Source: an uncultured Pseudoxanthomonas sp. (GTDB taxonomy: Bacteria; Pseudomonadota; Gammaproteobacteria; Xanthomonadales; Xanthomonadaceae). From it: 38,528 nucleotides of DNA. Below are positions 27,800 through 35,521 of this stretch, one piece after another. A program made the translations under genes and the position numbers. Position 1 is the stretch's first letter. Every line of letters starts with the position of its first letter. A model generated the notes under the pieces. That model ran no database searches and was not told where the DNA came from. It was given only the letters and a program-made list of their open reading frames with translations. Where the stretch lies: positions 1-38,528 of the forward strand of contig CALJUL010000110.1 of the NCBI GenBank assembly GCA_937975725.1, in the 5' to 3' direction.

Positions 27800-29779
27800 A
27801 TGCACGGCCTCAATCCTCCCCAACGCGCCGCCGTCCTTCACAGCAAGGGCCCCCTGCTGGTGCTCGCGGGCGCCGGCAGCGGCAAGACGCGGGTGATCGT
27901 GGAGAAGATCGCGCATTTGATCGCGGGCAACCACTTCCCGGCGCGCCGGATCGCAGCGATCACCTTCACCAACAAGTCCGCCAAGGAAATGCGCGAGCGC
28001 GTGGCCAAGCGCATCCGGGGCGACGCGGCCGACGGCCTGACCATCTGCACCTTCCACGCGCTGGGGCTGAAGTTCCTGCAGATCGAGCATGCCGCGGTGG
28101 GCCTGAAGCGCGGCTTCTCCATCTTCGACGCCGACGACGCGGCCGCCCAGGTCAAGGACCTGATGTACGGCGCCAAGCCCGACGACGTGGAGATGGCGAA
28201 GAACCTGATCTCGCGCGCCAAGAACGCCGGCCTGTCGCCCGAGCAGGCGCTGGCCGAGGCCCGCACCAACCGCGAGAAGGAAGCCGCGCTGCTGTACCAG
28301 CGCTACCAGGACCGGCTGGCCGCGTTCAACGCGGTGGACTTCGACGACCTGATCCGCCTGCCGGTGCAGGTGCTGGAGAACCATCCCGAGGTCACCGCCG
28401 CGTGGCGCGAGCGCATCGGCTACCTGCTGGTGGACGAATGCCAGGACACCAACGACGCGCAGTACCGCCTGCTCAAGGCCATCGCCGGCGAGCGAGGCGA
28501 CTTCACCTGCGTGGGCGACGACGACCAGAGCATCTACGCCTGGCGCGGCGCCAACCCCGACAACCTGCTGCAGATGGCGAAGGACTATCCGAAGCTGCAG
28601 ATCGTCAAGCTGGAGCAGAACTACCGCTGCAGCAACCGCGTGCTGCGCGCCGCCAACGCGCTGATCGCGCACAACCCGCACGAGCACCCGAAGAAACTGT
28701 GGAGCGACCAGGCCGACGGCGAGCGCATCCGCGTGTGGGAATGCCGCGACGGCGAGCACGAGGCGGAGAAGGTGGCCGCCGAGATCTCCTTCCTGCACGC
28801 CTCCAAGAGCGCGGCGTGGAGCGACTTCTGCATCCTGTTCCGCGGCAACCACCAGTCGCGGCCGCTGGAGAAGGCCCTGCAACTGCTGCGCATCCCCTAC
28901 CACCTGACCGGCGGCACCGCCTTCCTGGAGCGGCAGGAAGTGAAGGACGCGATGGCCTGGCTGCGGCTGCTGGTGAACCCGGACGACGATGCGGCCTTCC
29001 TGCGCGCGGTGCAGTCGCCCAAGCGCGAGGTCGGCGCCGGCTCGCTGGCCAAGCTAGCGGAAATGGCGCAGCGCGCGCACCTGCCGCTGTCGCGCGCAGC
29101 CGAATCGATGGGTGCGCTGAAGGCATTACCGGCGCGCGCGGCCAACGGCCTGAGCGCGTTCAACGACATCGTGCGTGACCTGCGCCGGCACGCCGACGAA
29201 CTGCCGCCGGCCGACCTGGTGCGGCGCCTGAGCGAGCGCTCCGGCCTGCTCGGCGAGCTGCGCGCGCAGTGCAAGGACGAAGCCTCGTTCCAGCGCCGCC
29301 GCGCCAACCTGGACGAACTGGCCGACTGGTTCGAAGGCGGCCCGCGCGGCAGCAGCGCCGGCGATCTGGCCGCGCAACTGGCGCTGCTCTCGCGCAACGA
29401 CAAGGACGACGGCGGCAACCAGGTGCGGCTGATGAGCCTGCATGCGGCCAAGGGCCTGGAGTTCCGCTACGTCTTCATCGTCGGCTGCGAGGACGGCACC
29501 CTGCCGCACGAGACCAGCGTGGACGAAGGCAACCTGGAAGAGGAACGGCGGCTGATGTACGTGGGCATCACCCGCGCCAAGGAGCAGTTGTGGCTGAGCT
29601 ACAGCCGCGAGACGCGCCGCTTCGGCGACCGCCTGCGCCTGCAACCCAGCCGCTTCCTCGGCGAACTTCCCGCCGACGAACTGCAACGCGACGGCGCCGA
29701 TCCCGTCGCCGACGCCGAGCGCAAGAAAGAACGCGCCAGCGCCGGCCTGGCCGCGATCCAGGCCCTGCTGGGCGATTGA
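27800..29779 (+). CDS. rep: ATP-dependent DNA helicase Rep
   Basis: Superfamily 1A 3'-5' helicase that clears proteins ahead of the replication fork. Its 659 residues match the family (E. coli Rep is about 670). It begins MHGLNPPQRAAV (Q motif). Walker A is LAGAGSGKT (22-30), with motif II VDECQDTNDAQY, motif III DDDQSIYAWRGA, motif IV KLEQNYR, motif V LMSLHAAKGLEF and motif VI YVGITRAKE. A TAAACT box (27771-27776) lies 24 bases before the ATG and may be the -10. No Shine-Dalgarno is obvious. Rep is preferred over UvrD because of the length and the N-terminal and LEFRYVF patterns. Confidence 0.95.
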   Translation: MHGLNPPQRAAVLHSKGPLLVLAGAGSGKTRVIVEKIAHLIAGNHFPARRIAAITFTNKSAKEMRERVAKRIRGDAADGLTICTFHALGLKFLQIEHAAVGLKRGFSIFDADDAAAQVKDLMYGAKPDDVEMAKNLISRAKNAGLSPEQALAEARTNREKEAALLYQRYQDRLAAFNAVDFDDLIRLPVQVLENHPEVTAAWRERIGYLLVDECQDTNDAQYRLLKAIAGERGDFTCVGDDDQSIYAWRGANPDNLLQMAKDYPKLQIVKLEQNYRCSNRVLRAANALIAHNPHEHPKKLWSDQADGERIRVWECRDGEHEAEKVAAEISFLHASKSAAWSDFCILFRGNHQSRPLEKALQLLRIPYHLTGGTAFLERQEVKDAMAWLRLLVNPDDDAAFLRAVQSPKREVGAGSLAKLAEMAQRAHLPLSRAAESMGALKALPARAANGLSAFNDIVRDLRRHADELPPADLVRRLSERSGLLGELRAQCKDEASFQRRRANLDELADWFEGGPRGSSAGDLAAQLALLSRNDKDDGGNQVRLMSLHAAKGLEFRYVFIVGCEDGTLPHETSVDEGNLEEERRLMYVGITRAKEQLWLSYSRETRRFGDRLRLQPSRFLGELPADELQRDGADPVADAERKKERASAGLAAIQALLGD

Positions 29780-29800
29780 TCCGCCACGCTCCTTGCGCAC

Positions 29801-30021
29801 CTGTAGGAGCGACGCAAGTCGCGACCATGGACTACCGGAGCGGTTCCGCCACGGATGAAGCGGATAGGCGCGGATAAGGCATTGCAGTGTCGACGCGCTT
29901 TCGGCTTCATCGGCCCAGCGTCATCGGCTTTGAGCTCTATCCGCGTTTGATCCGCGTCATCCGCATCATCCGTGGCCAAAGGCTTCTTCAGGTCCACGGT
30001 CGCGGCTTGCGTCGCTCCTAC
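29801..30021. repeat. Second bipartite REP/BIME-like element
   Basis: Inverted arms at 29801-29826 (CTGTAGGAGCGACGCAAGTC then GCGACC) and 29998-30021 (GGTCGCGGCTTGCGTCGCTC then CTAC). GGAT recurs at 29853, 29862 and 29872 with the same 9 and 10 spacing as in the first element. A mirrored set of ATCC units (29939, 29950, 29959, 29968) lies before the right arm, so the element is inverted at two levels. It fills most of the 292-base gap between rep and the next gene. Confidence 0.85.
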
Positions 30022-30071
30022 GGCGGCCGCGGGCGCGGTACGCTTGCGGGCGGACTTCGGGAGGAAAGGCG

Positions 30072-30458
30072 ATGACGCGCAACAGCCGGGCCTGGTGGCT
30101 GGTCGGTTTCCTGGTCGCTTTCGTGGGCGTGGGTTTTCCCTACTGGCAGCTTGCCTATGCGCAGGCCGGCCTGCCCGCTGCGCTGTACGGGCCCGGGCTG
30201 GTGGCGGTGGCCGTGGTGGCGATGCTGTTGCGCGCGTTCGGCACCGGCCGCTTCCTGCCGCTGTGGCTGCTGGCCGCGGCCTCCGTCCCCGCCGCGGTCG
30301 CCGCGCGCATCGCCGTGGACGTGGCGCGCGATGCCACCGCGCACAACCTCTGGCCGCTGGAACTGGGCATCGCCGCCGCGCTGGGATTGGGCGCCTCGCT
30401 GGCGGGGACCGCCCTCGGCAGCCTGTTCCTGCTGCGCAGCAGCCGGCGGCCCGAATGA
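30072..30458 (+). CDS. Small multi-pass membrane protein, function unknown
   Basis: A 128-residue hydrophobic protein with four likely membrane helices: about 9-28 (WLVGFLVAFVGVGFPYWQLA), 35-52, 61-80 and 96-118. It has short polar ends and a basic C-terminus (RSSRRPE). A strong ribosome site, GGGAGGAAAGG, precedes the ATG. The DinB-family gene follows 40 bases later and may share a transcript. I do not recognise a family. Confidence 0.75.
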   Translation: MTRNSRAWWLVGFLVAFVGVGFPYWQLAYAQAGLPAALYGPGLVAVAVVAMLLRAFGTGRFLPLWLLAAASVPAAVAARIAVDVARDATAHNLWPLELGIAAALGLGASLAGTALGSLFLLRSSRRPE

Positions 30459-30498
30459 CGCCCCGCGTCCGCGGCACGATGCGGAACAGGAGGGCGCC

Positions 30499-31038
30499 AT
30501 GACGGCCGATGCGCGGCTGGCGCTGCTGGCGTCCTACAACCAGTGGATGAACCGGCGCTTGTACGACGCCGCGGCGACCCTGCCGCACGCCGCGCTGGCC
30601 GCGGACCGCGGCGCGTTCTTCGGCTCGATCCTCGGCACGCTGAACCATCTGGTCGTGACCGACACGATCTGGCTCAAGCGCTTCGCGTCGGCGGCGGATG
30701 CGCCGGCGGTGCTCGCCGAACTCGACGGCACGCCGATGCCGGCCTCGCTCGACGCCCTGCCCTATCCCACGCTGCCGCCGCTGCGTGAACGGCGCGAATG
30801 GCTGGACGCGCTGATCGTCCGGTGGGTGGAGGCGCTCACGCCGGACCGGCTGTCCTCGTGCCTGGTCTACGCCAACATGAAGGGCGTGCCGGCACGCCGC
30901 AGCACGCTGGCACTGGCCACGCACCTGTTCAACCACCAGACCCATCATCGCGGGCAGGCGACCACGCTGCTGGCGCAGGCCGGCGTGGACGTGGGCGCGA
31001 CCGACCTGCTGGCGCTGATTCCCGACGAACCCGCCTAG
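30499..31038 (+). CDS. DinB-family metal-binding protein
   Basis: A 179-residue four-helix-bundle protein. The presumed metal-binding histidines are H50 (GTLNHLVVTD), H146 and H150 in NHQTHHRGQ (145-153), the family signature. Known members range from damage-induced proteins to thiol-dependent transferases using bacillithiol or mycothiol-like cofactors; the substrate cannot be read here. A GGAGGGC ribosome site precedes the ATG. It lies 40 bases after the small membrane protein and is convergent with the YceH-type gene. Confidence 0.9.
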   Translation: MTADARLALLASYNQWMNRRLYDAAATLPHAALAADRGAFFGSILGTLNHLVVTDTIWLKRFASAADAPAVLAELDGTPMPASLDALPYPTLPPLRERREWLDALIVRWVEALTPDRLSSCLVYANMKGVPARRSTLALATHLFNHQTHHRGQATTLLAQAGVDVGATDLLALIPDEPA

Positions 31039-31307
31039 GCCGGCCCTGCGCCGCCCGCGGCAACGGAAGCGCGCGGCAAGGCGGCATTCCGGCGATGCAC
31101 CGACGAAGAACGCGCAGGGGACGATTCCCAGCGCGGCGGCGGCAACCGCAGTAGCGCCGGCAACGACGGCATCGACCTGCCGGAAACAATCGCATCACAC
31201 GCACGCATCGAGCATGCCTGCGCGGCGAATAACCCGCCTGCACCATGCACCGCCTCGGCCCGCGACCATGCCGCCAATGCAGCATGCTCCGCCGGCCTTC
31301 GCCCGCG

Positions 31308-31970
31308 TCAGCCCTCGCGTGCTTCCAGCAGGTGCGCCAGCCGTTCGCGCAACGCGACGACTTCCTCCTCCAGCGCCGCCACGCGGGCTTCCAGTTCGGG
31401 CGATGCGGTGCCGGCGGCCGGCGCCGAAGCCACGCGCGCCGCGATCGCGGCCACGTCCACCGGGCCGCACAGCAGGTGCACATAGCGGTCCTCGCGCTGG
31501 CCAGGGCCGCGCGGAATCTGCACCACCAGCGCCGGGCTGCGCTGGATCATGCGCTCCAGGTGGTGGCGCACGTCGTCGGCGTCGGCGAAGCGGCTCAGGC
31601 GTTCACTGCGCGCCAGCAGTTCGTGCACGGTCTGCGGGCCGCGCAGCAGCAGCAGGCCCAGCAGCGCGACCTGTTGCTGAGGCAGGCTGATGAACGCGGC
31701 GGCGCGGTGCTCGTAGCGCTCGGCGCGCGAGGAGAAGACCTGCTTGGCCAGCCCTTTCTGCTCCAGTTGCCGCAGCGCGTGGTTCACCGCGCCCAGGTCC
31801 ATCGCCATCACCGGATCGCGCGCGGTCTTCTGGTTGGCGGCGGCCTGCGCGGCGTTGACCGTCAGCGGATAAGTGTCCGGCGTGGTGGCCTCTTTCTCGA
31901 CCAGGCAGCCCAGCAAGCGGGCTTCGGCGGCGTTGAGCGGTTCGGGCAGGGCGGCGACGGCGTCGTCCAT
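31308..31970 (-). CDS. YceH-family protein (DUF480)
   Basis: A 220-residue protein of the YceH family. It begins with the family pattern LNAAEARLLGCLVEKEATTPDTYPLT and continues with QKTARDPVM, HLERMIQRSPALVVQIPR and GQREDRYVHLL. It folds as two winged-helix domains and ends in a short coiled coil (ELEARVAALEEEVVALRERLAHLLE). Function is unknown in general; the fold suggests nucleic-acid binding. The start at 31970 follows GAGGAAGAAA on the minus strand. It is divergent from the acid phosphatase gene. Confidence 0.92.
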   Translation of the reverse strand: MDDAVAALPEPLNAAEARLLGCLVEKEATTPDTYPLTVNAAQAAANQKTARDPVMAMDLGAVNHALRQLEQKGLAKQVFSSRAERYEHRAAAFISLPQQQVALLGLLLLRGPQTVHELLARSERLSRFADADDVRHHLERMIQRSPALVVQIPRGPGQREDRYVHLLCGPVDVAAIAARVASAPAAGTASPELEARVAALEEEVVALRERLAHLLEAREG

Positions 31971-32075
31971 GGGCTTTTCTTCCTCGTTGCAGCAGGGCGG
32001 GCAGGATATACCGGGCGCGCCTGCGCACCGGCGTGGAGCCTCTTCTTTCGAAGGACGGCCGCAATACCGGTCGGC

Positions 32076-32081
32076 TAGAAT
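32076..32081 (+). promoter_or_regulatory. Probable -10 box of the acid phosphatase-pyrF operon
   Basis: TAGAAT lies 27 bases before the phosphatase ATG. No clear -35 box is present. Confidence 0.4.
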
Positions 32082-32108
32082 CGCCGTCTCCCGAACACCG
32101 GACGTCCC

Positions 32109-33005
32109 ATGCGCGCTTCGCTGCTCGCCGTCGCCCTGGCGGCCTCGTTCCCGATCCTGTCCGCCTGCCGCCACGTCGAACCGGCCGCCGAGGCGCCCGC
32201 GCCGGCCGTCGTGCAGGCCGAGGCGCCCGCCGTCGCGCACGACAACCTCAACGCGGTGGCCTGGGTGCAGACCTCGGTGGAATACCGCGCGCTGACCACG
32301 CAGACCTTCCGCGCCGCCGCGGACCACCTGGACCAGGCGCTGAAGCAGAAGCACTGGGACGCGCTGGTGCCGGAAGAGCGCGGCAACGCCGCCGCCGGCC
32401 TCAAGCCGGCCGTGGTGATGGACGTGGACGAGACCGTGCTGGACAACTCGCCCTACCAGGCGCGGCTGATCCGCGACGGCAAGGAATACGACGACATCAG
32501 TTGGGACCAGTGGGTGGCCGAACAGAAGGCCAGGCCGCTGCCGGGCGTGGTGGATTTCGCCCGCGCCGCCAACGCCAGGGGCGTGACCATCCTCTACATC
32601 TCCAACCGCGCGGTGCACCTGAAGGACGCGACCCTGGCCAACCTGAGGGCCGCCGGCCTGCCGGTGGCCGACGACAGCGTGTTCCTGGGGCTGGGCACCT
32701 TCGTGAAGGACTGCGAGCAGCAGGGCTCGGAGAAGGCGTGCCGGCGGCGCCTGGCCGGGCAGAAGTACCGCGTGCTGATGCAGTTCGGCGACCAGATCGG
32801 CGACTTCGTGCAGGTGCAGGCCAACACCCGCGAAGGCCGGCAGGCGCTGCTGGACGAATACGCCGACTGGTTCGGCGAGCGCTGGTGGATGCTGCCCAAC
32901 CCGACCTATGGCTCGTGGGAGCCGGCGCTGTTCGACAACGACTGGGCGCGGCCGCCGGCCGCGCGCAGCCGCGCCAAGCGCGACGCGCTGGACTACGCAC
33001 GATGA
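32109..33005 (+). CDS. HAD-type acid phosphatase, lipoprotein e(P4) family
   Basis: A 298-residue exported phosphatase (5'-nucleotidase type). It has a lipoprotein signal ending ILSAC with C20 as the lipidated residue, HAD motif I MDVDETVLDN (D105 and D107), ISNRA as motif II, and FGDQIGDF as motif IV near the end. In this family periplasmic nucleoside monophosphates or NMN are dephosphorylated for uptake. The stop overlaps the pyrF start by 4 bases (ATGA), so the two are translationally coupled, linking periplasmic nucleotide salvage with pyrimidine synthesis. The pairing may only reflect a conserved gene order. Confidence 0.93.
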   Translation: MRASLLAVALAASFPILSACRHVEPAAEAPAPAVVQAEAPAVAHDNLNAVAWVQTSVEYRALTTQTFRAAADHLDQALKQKHWDALVPEERGNAAAGLKPAVVMDVDETVLDNSPYQARLIRDGKEYDDISWDQWVAEQKARPLPGVVDFARAANARGVTILYISNRAVHLKDATLANLRAAGLPVADDSVFLGLGTFVKDCEQQGSEKACRRRLAGQKYRVLMQFGDQIGDFVQVQANTREGRQALLDEYADWFGERWWMLPNPTYGSWEPALFDNDWARPPAARSRAKRDALDYAR

Positions 33006-33727
33006 GCGCACGCGGCCCGCTGGCGCTGGCGCCGCGCGAACGCCTGATCTTCGCGCTGGACGCACCGTCCGGCGCCGACGCGCTGGCGTGGGTGGACCGG
33101 CTGGGCGAGTCCGTGCGGTTCTACAAGATCGGCATGGAACTGCTGGCCAGCGGCGACTACTTCACCGTGCTGGACGAACTGGCGCGGCGCGACAAGCGGG
33201 TGTTCGTGGACCTGAAGTTCTTCGACATCCCCGCCACCGTGGCCGGGGTGATCCGCGGCCTGTCGCGCTGGCCGGTGACCTACTGCACCATCCACGGCTG
33301 GCACGCCGGGATGATGGAAGCCGCGGCCGCCGCGCGCAGCCGCGACATGCGCCTGCTGGCGGTGACCGTGCTGACTTCGATGGACGGCGGCGATCTGCGC
33401 GCCATGGGAATCAACAGCGGCGAACCGGCGGAGATCGTCGTGCAACGTGCATTGGCCGCGCAGGCTGCGGGCATCGACGGGGTGATCGCCTCGGGGCAGG
33501 AGGCCGGGCTGATCCGCGCCGCCACCGGTCCGGGCTTCTCCATCGTCTGCCCGGGGATCCGCCCTGGCGGGCCGGCCGGCGACGACCAGAAGCGCACGGT
33601 CGGCGTGGCCGAGGCCTTCGCGCTGGGCGCGGACGCCATCGTGGTGGGCCGCCCCATCAGCAAGGCGGCCGACCCGCGCGCCGCCGCCGAGGCCATCCAG
33701 GCGGAAATCGCCGCATCGCTCCAATAA
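33002..33727 (+). CDS. pyrF: Orotidine 5'-phosphate decarboxylase
   Basis: Last step of UMP synthesis, cytoplasmic. The 241 residues include LIFALDAPSG (about 15-24), YKIGMELL, the catalytic array D70-L-K72-FF-D75 (DLKFFDIPATV), VTVLTSMD and the phosphate loop VVGRPIS near the C-terminus. The ATG overlaps the phosphatase stop codon. The gene ends immediately before an AT-rich promoter-like segment and a structured region. Confidence 0.97.
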   Translation: MSARGPLALAPRERLIFALDAPSGADALAWVDRLGESVRFYKIGMELLASGDYFTVLDELARRDKRVFVDLKFFDIPATVAGVIRGLSRWPVTYCTIHGWHAGMMEAAAAARSRDMRLLAVTVLTSMDGGDLRAMGINSGEPAEIVVQRALAAQAAGIDGVIASGQEAGLIRAATGPGFSIVCPGIRPGGPAGDDQKRTVGVAEAFALGADAIVVGRPISKAADPRAAAEAIQAEIAASLQ

Positions 33728-33758
33728 AATCAATAGTTTGTATGAATCAATTTCAGGT

Positions 33759-33786
33759 ATTGCCTTAACATCGAGGCGCGGGTAGG
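33759..33786 (+). promoter_or_regulatory. Candidate promoter in AT-rich segment
   Basis: Bases 33721-33770 are strikingly AT-rich for this genome and resemble an UP-element-bearing promoter. TTGCCT (33760-33765) and TAGGCT (33783-33788) are spaced by 17 bases and would start transcription near 33795, at the base of the first hairpin. The box matches are modest. Confidence 0.4.
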
Positions 33787-33794
33787 CTGTGCGC

Positions 33795-33897
33795 ATCCGG
33801 CCCTGTGGGCCGGACATGTGCCACAACACTTCGTCCTCCGGTTTCGGCCGGACTTCAGGAGGCCAGCGGCGTCGCAAAACGCCCGGCCTCCTTTTTT
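33795..33897 (+). ncRNA. Candidate small RNA or attenuator of about 100 nt
   Basis: Three hairpins in a row. TCCGGCCC / GGGCCGGA with loop TGT (33796-33814) is a perfect 8-bp stem. CCTCC (33835-33839) can pair with GGAGG (33858-33862) around an inner TCCGG/CCGGA stem. Finally GGAGGCC (33858-33864) pairs with GGCCTCC (33885-33891) around an inner GGCGT/ACGCC stem, followed by six T. The GGAGG strand is shared, so the second and third structures exclude each other, as in attenuators. It matches no RNA family I recognise (not 4.5S, 6S or tmRNA). It may be an independent sRNA or the leader of the lipoprotein gene at 34061. Confidence 0.55.
33858..33897 (+). terminator. Strong Rho-independent terminator
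   Basis: GGAGGCC (33858-33864) / GGCCTCC (33885-33891) enclose GGCGT/ACGCC, and T6 follows at 33892-33897. It is the best terminator in the window. It ends either the candidate RNA or read-through from pyrF. Confidence 0.9.
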
Positions 33898-33900
33898 ATT

Positions 33901-33987
33901 GGAGCGGAGAACAGGGAATGATCTTTCCCTGCCGCGGAGCGGGGCGGTCCCCCGGAACCTTCCATCCCCTGTTCCCGTTTCTGCTCC
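33901..33987 (+). other. Structured segment upstream of the lipoprotein gene
   Basis: GGAGC (33901-33905) can pair with GCTCC (33983-33987), and GAACAGGGA (33909-33917) with TCCCCTGTTC (33965-33974), giving an 85-base hairpin. Alternatively CAGGGAA (33912-33918) pairs perfectly with TTCCCTG (33925-33931). The two folds compete. It lies in the likely 5' leader of the gene at 34061. Confidence 0.45.
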
Positions 33988-34060
33988 CAATTGCGACCTC
34001 CATGCTTGCCGCCTCCCCCGCCGGCCGCGAAGATGCGGGGCGACCGGGGAGTCACCGCCT

Positions 34061-34993
34061 ATGCCGAAGTCCTTCGCGCCCGCCCTGCGCGCGCTGGCAG
34101 CCCTGTGGCTGCTGCTCGCCCTGCTGGCCGCCTGCAAGCGCCAACCCGAGGAACTGGCCGGCGCCGCCAGCGAGCCGGCCGCCGCCGTGCGCCAGTTGGC
34201 GGCCCACCTGCAGCGCAACGACCTGGTCGCGTTCGCGCGCGACGCCGTCCCGCCCGGCCTGCACGACCGCCTGGACGCGGCCTGGCGCAGCGGCCACAGC
34301 CGCTGGCCGCTGGACGAGCTTCCGCTGGACGACAAGCTGGTGCCGATGCTGGCGGCGCTGGCGGCGAAGGATTCGGAAAAGACCCTGCAGCGCAGCTTCG
34401 AGCGCCAGTTCGCCCGCCAGGACCGCGACCTGCGGGAGGCCGCGCGCACGCTGGGCCTGTTCGGCGTGCAGTACGTGAAGAACGAGGGCGACTACACCGC
34501 GGAGGAACGCGAGCACTACGCCCAGGTCATCGCTGCCCTCAGCGACTGGGCGCAGCAAGCGCCGCTGGGCGATCCGGCGCTGGCGCGCGCCAGCCTGACC
34601 CGGCTGGCCCCGGCTGCGCGGCGCAGCGGCCTGACCAGCGAACAGGCCCTGTCCGACGCCGGCATGCAGGCCAGCCTGCAACGGCTGTCGCCGTTCTTCG
34701 CCGAGGCCAAGGCCACCTTCGCCCGCTATGGCCTGCCACTGGATGCCACCTTCGCCGACCTGCGCACCGGCCTGGTCGAAGAGCAGGGCGATCGCGCGCG
34801 GGTGCGCATCCACTACCCGTTCGGCGAACACGAGATCGACGCCGTGGTCAGCCTGGTCCGCCGCGACGGCCACTGGTACCTGAGCGACTACCTGCGCCAT
34901 GCCGAAGCCGCGCTGGCCGCGGCCGCGGCCGCCGACGCGGGTGCCGCCGCGCCGCCGGCGCCCGCCAAAGGCGACGGACCCGCCACGCCGTGA
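34061..34993 (+). CDS. Lipoprotein of unknown function
   Basis: A 310-residue protein with a lipoprotein signal ending LLAAC (C25). The mature part is mostly helical, with leucine-, alanine- and arginine-rich stretches (LVAFARDAVPPGLHDRL, FERQFARQDRDLREAARTLGLFGV), and a beta segment near 255-290 (DRARVRIHYPFGEHEIDAVVSLVRRDGHWYLSDYL) like the DUF4878/NTF2-type pattern seen in envelope lipoproteins. An Ala/Pro-rich tail follows. I do not recognise the family. The next gene overlaps its stop codon, so the two form an operon. The start at 34061 follows GGGGAG. Confidence 0.8.
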   Translation: MPKSFAPALRALAALWLLLALLAACKRQPEELAGAASEPAAAVRQLAAHLQRNDLVAFARDAVPPGLHDRLDAAWRSGHSRWPLDELPLDDKLVPMLAALAAKDSEKTLQRSFERQFARQDRDLREAARTLGLFGVQYVKNEGDYTAEEREHYAQVIAALSDWAQQAPLGDPALARASLTRLAPAARRSGLTSEQALSDAGMQASLQRLSPFFAEAKATFARYGLPLDATFADLRTGLVEEQGDRARVRIHYPFGEHEIDAVVSLVRRDGHWYLSDYLRHAEAALAAAAAADAGAAAPPAPAKGDGPATP

Positions 34994-35403
34994 ACGGCCG
35001 GGACCGTCTTCGCACGACTCTGCGCCGGGCTCTCTTGGCGGGCCTGCTCGCCGGCGTGGCCGCGACGGCGGCGCAGGCCCATCCCGGCGGCCTGGACAAG
35101 CAGGGCTGCCATACCAATCGCAAGACCGGCGAATACCACTGCCATCGCGGCGCGCCGCCCGCCGCTTCCGCCGCGCCGCGTTCATCGGCAATCCAACCCC
35201 TCCCGTTCGCACCCGCTCCCGGGACCGCACCCACGCCCGTGCAACGCGCGGCGCCGCGCACCGCCCCGGGCCGCGCCTACCGCAACTGCGCCGAAGCCCG
35301 TGCCGCCGGGGCCGCGCCGGTCCGGCGGGGCGATCCCGGCTACGGGCCGCACCTGGACCGCGACAACGACGGCATCGGCTGCGAACCCTACCGCGGCCGC
35401 TGA
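34990..35403 (+). CDS. Exported YHYH-like and excalibur calcium-binding protein
   Basis: A 137-residue protein. The GTG at 34990 overlaps the lipoprotein stop codon (GTGA). A signal peptide (residues 1 to about 26, AAQA before H) is followed by HPGGLDKQGCHTNRKTGEYH and CH, a short Cys/His-rich module common in small exported proteins (YHYH/YHRH type). A Pro-rich linker leads to the C-terminal excalibur domain YRNCAEARAAGAAPVRRGDP ... DRDNDGIGCEP, whose DxDxDG loop binds calcium. Such proteins sometimes accompany thermonuclease domains; here that domain is missing. The role is unknown, presumably in the envelope. Confidence 0.85.
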   Translation: MNGRDRLRTTLRRALLAGLLAGVAATAAQAHPGGLDKQGCHTNRKTGEYHCHRGAPPAASAAPRSSAIQPLPFAPAPGTAPTPVQRAAPRTAPGRAYRNCAEARAAGAAPVRRGDPGYGPHLDRDNDGIGCEPYRGR

Positions 35404-35508
35404 TCCCTTCCCGTTCAACCACTTGCGCCCCCCATAACCGCCCCAGGCCGATGCGGGCGGATGAGCGGGCCGGCCGGAAACGCTTTCCAGACCGCCGCGG
35501 CACTGGGC

Positions 35509-35514
35509 CATAAT
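35509..35514 (+). promoter_or_regulatory. -10 box of plsB close to the start codon
   Basis: CATAAT ends 7 bases before the ATG at 35522; TTTCCA at 35484-35489 is a weak -35 with 19-base spacing. Transcription would start at the ATG, giving a leaderless plsB mRNA; there is no Shine-Dalgarno. Confidence 0.5.
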
Positions 35515-35521
35515 GCGACCG

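Noticed and set aside
33742..33768. Eight-codon leader peptide (MNQFQVLP) before the terminator
   Set aside because: No ribosome site and no run of a regulatory codon; the AT-rich context alone produces the ATG and stop.
33795..33990. Identity as 4.5S RNA, 6S RNA or tmRNA
   Set aside because: The conserved SRP loop, the 6S bubble and the tRNA-like ends are not found.
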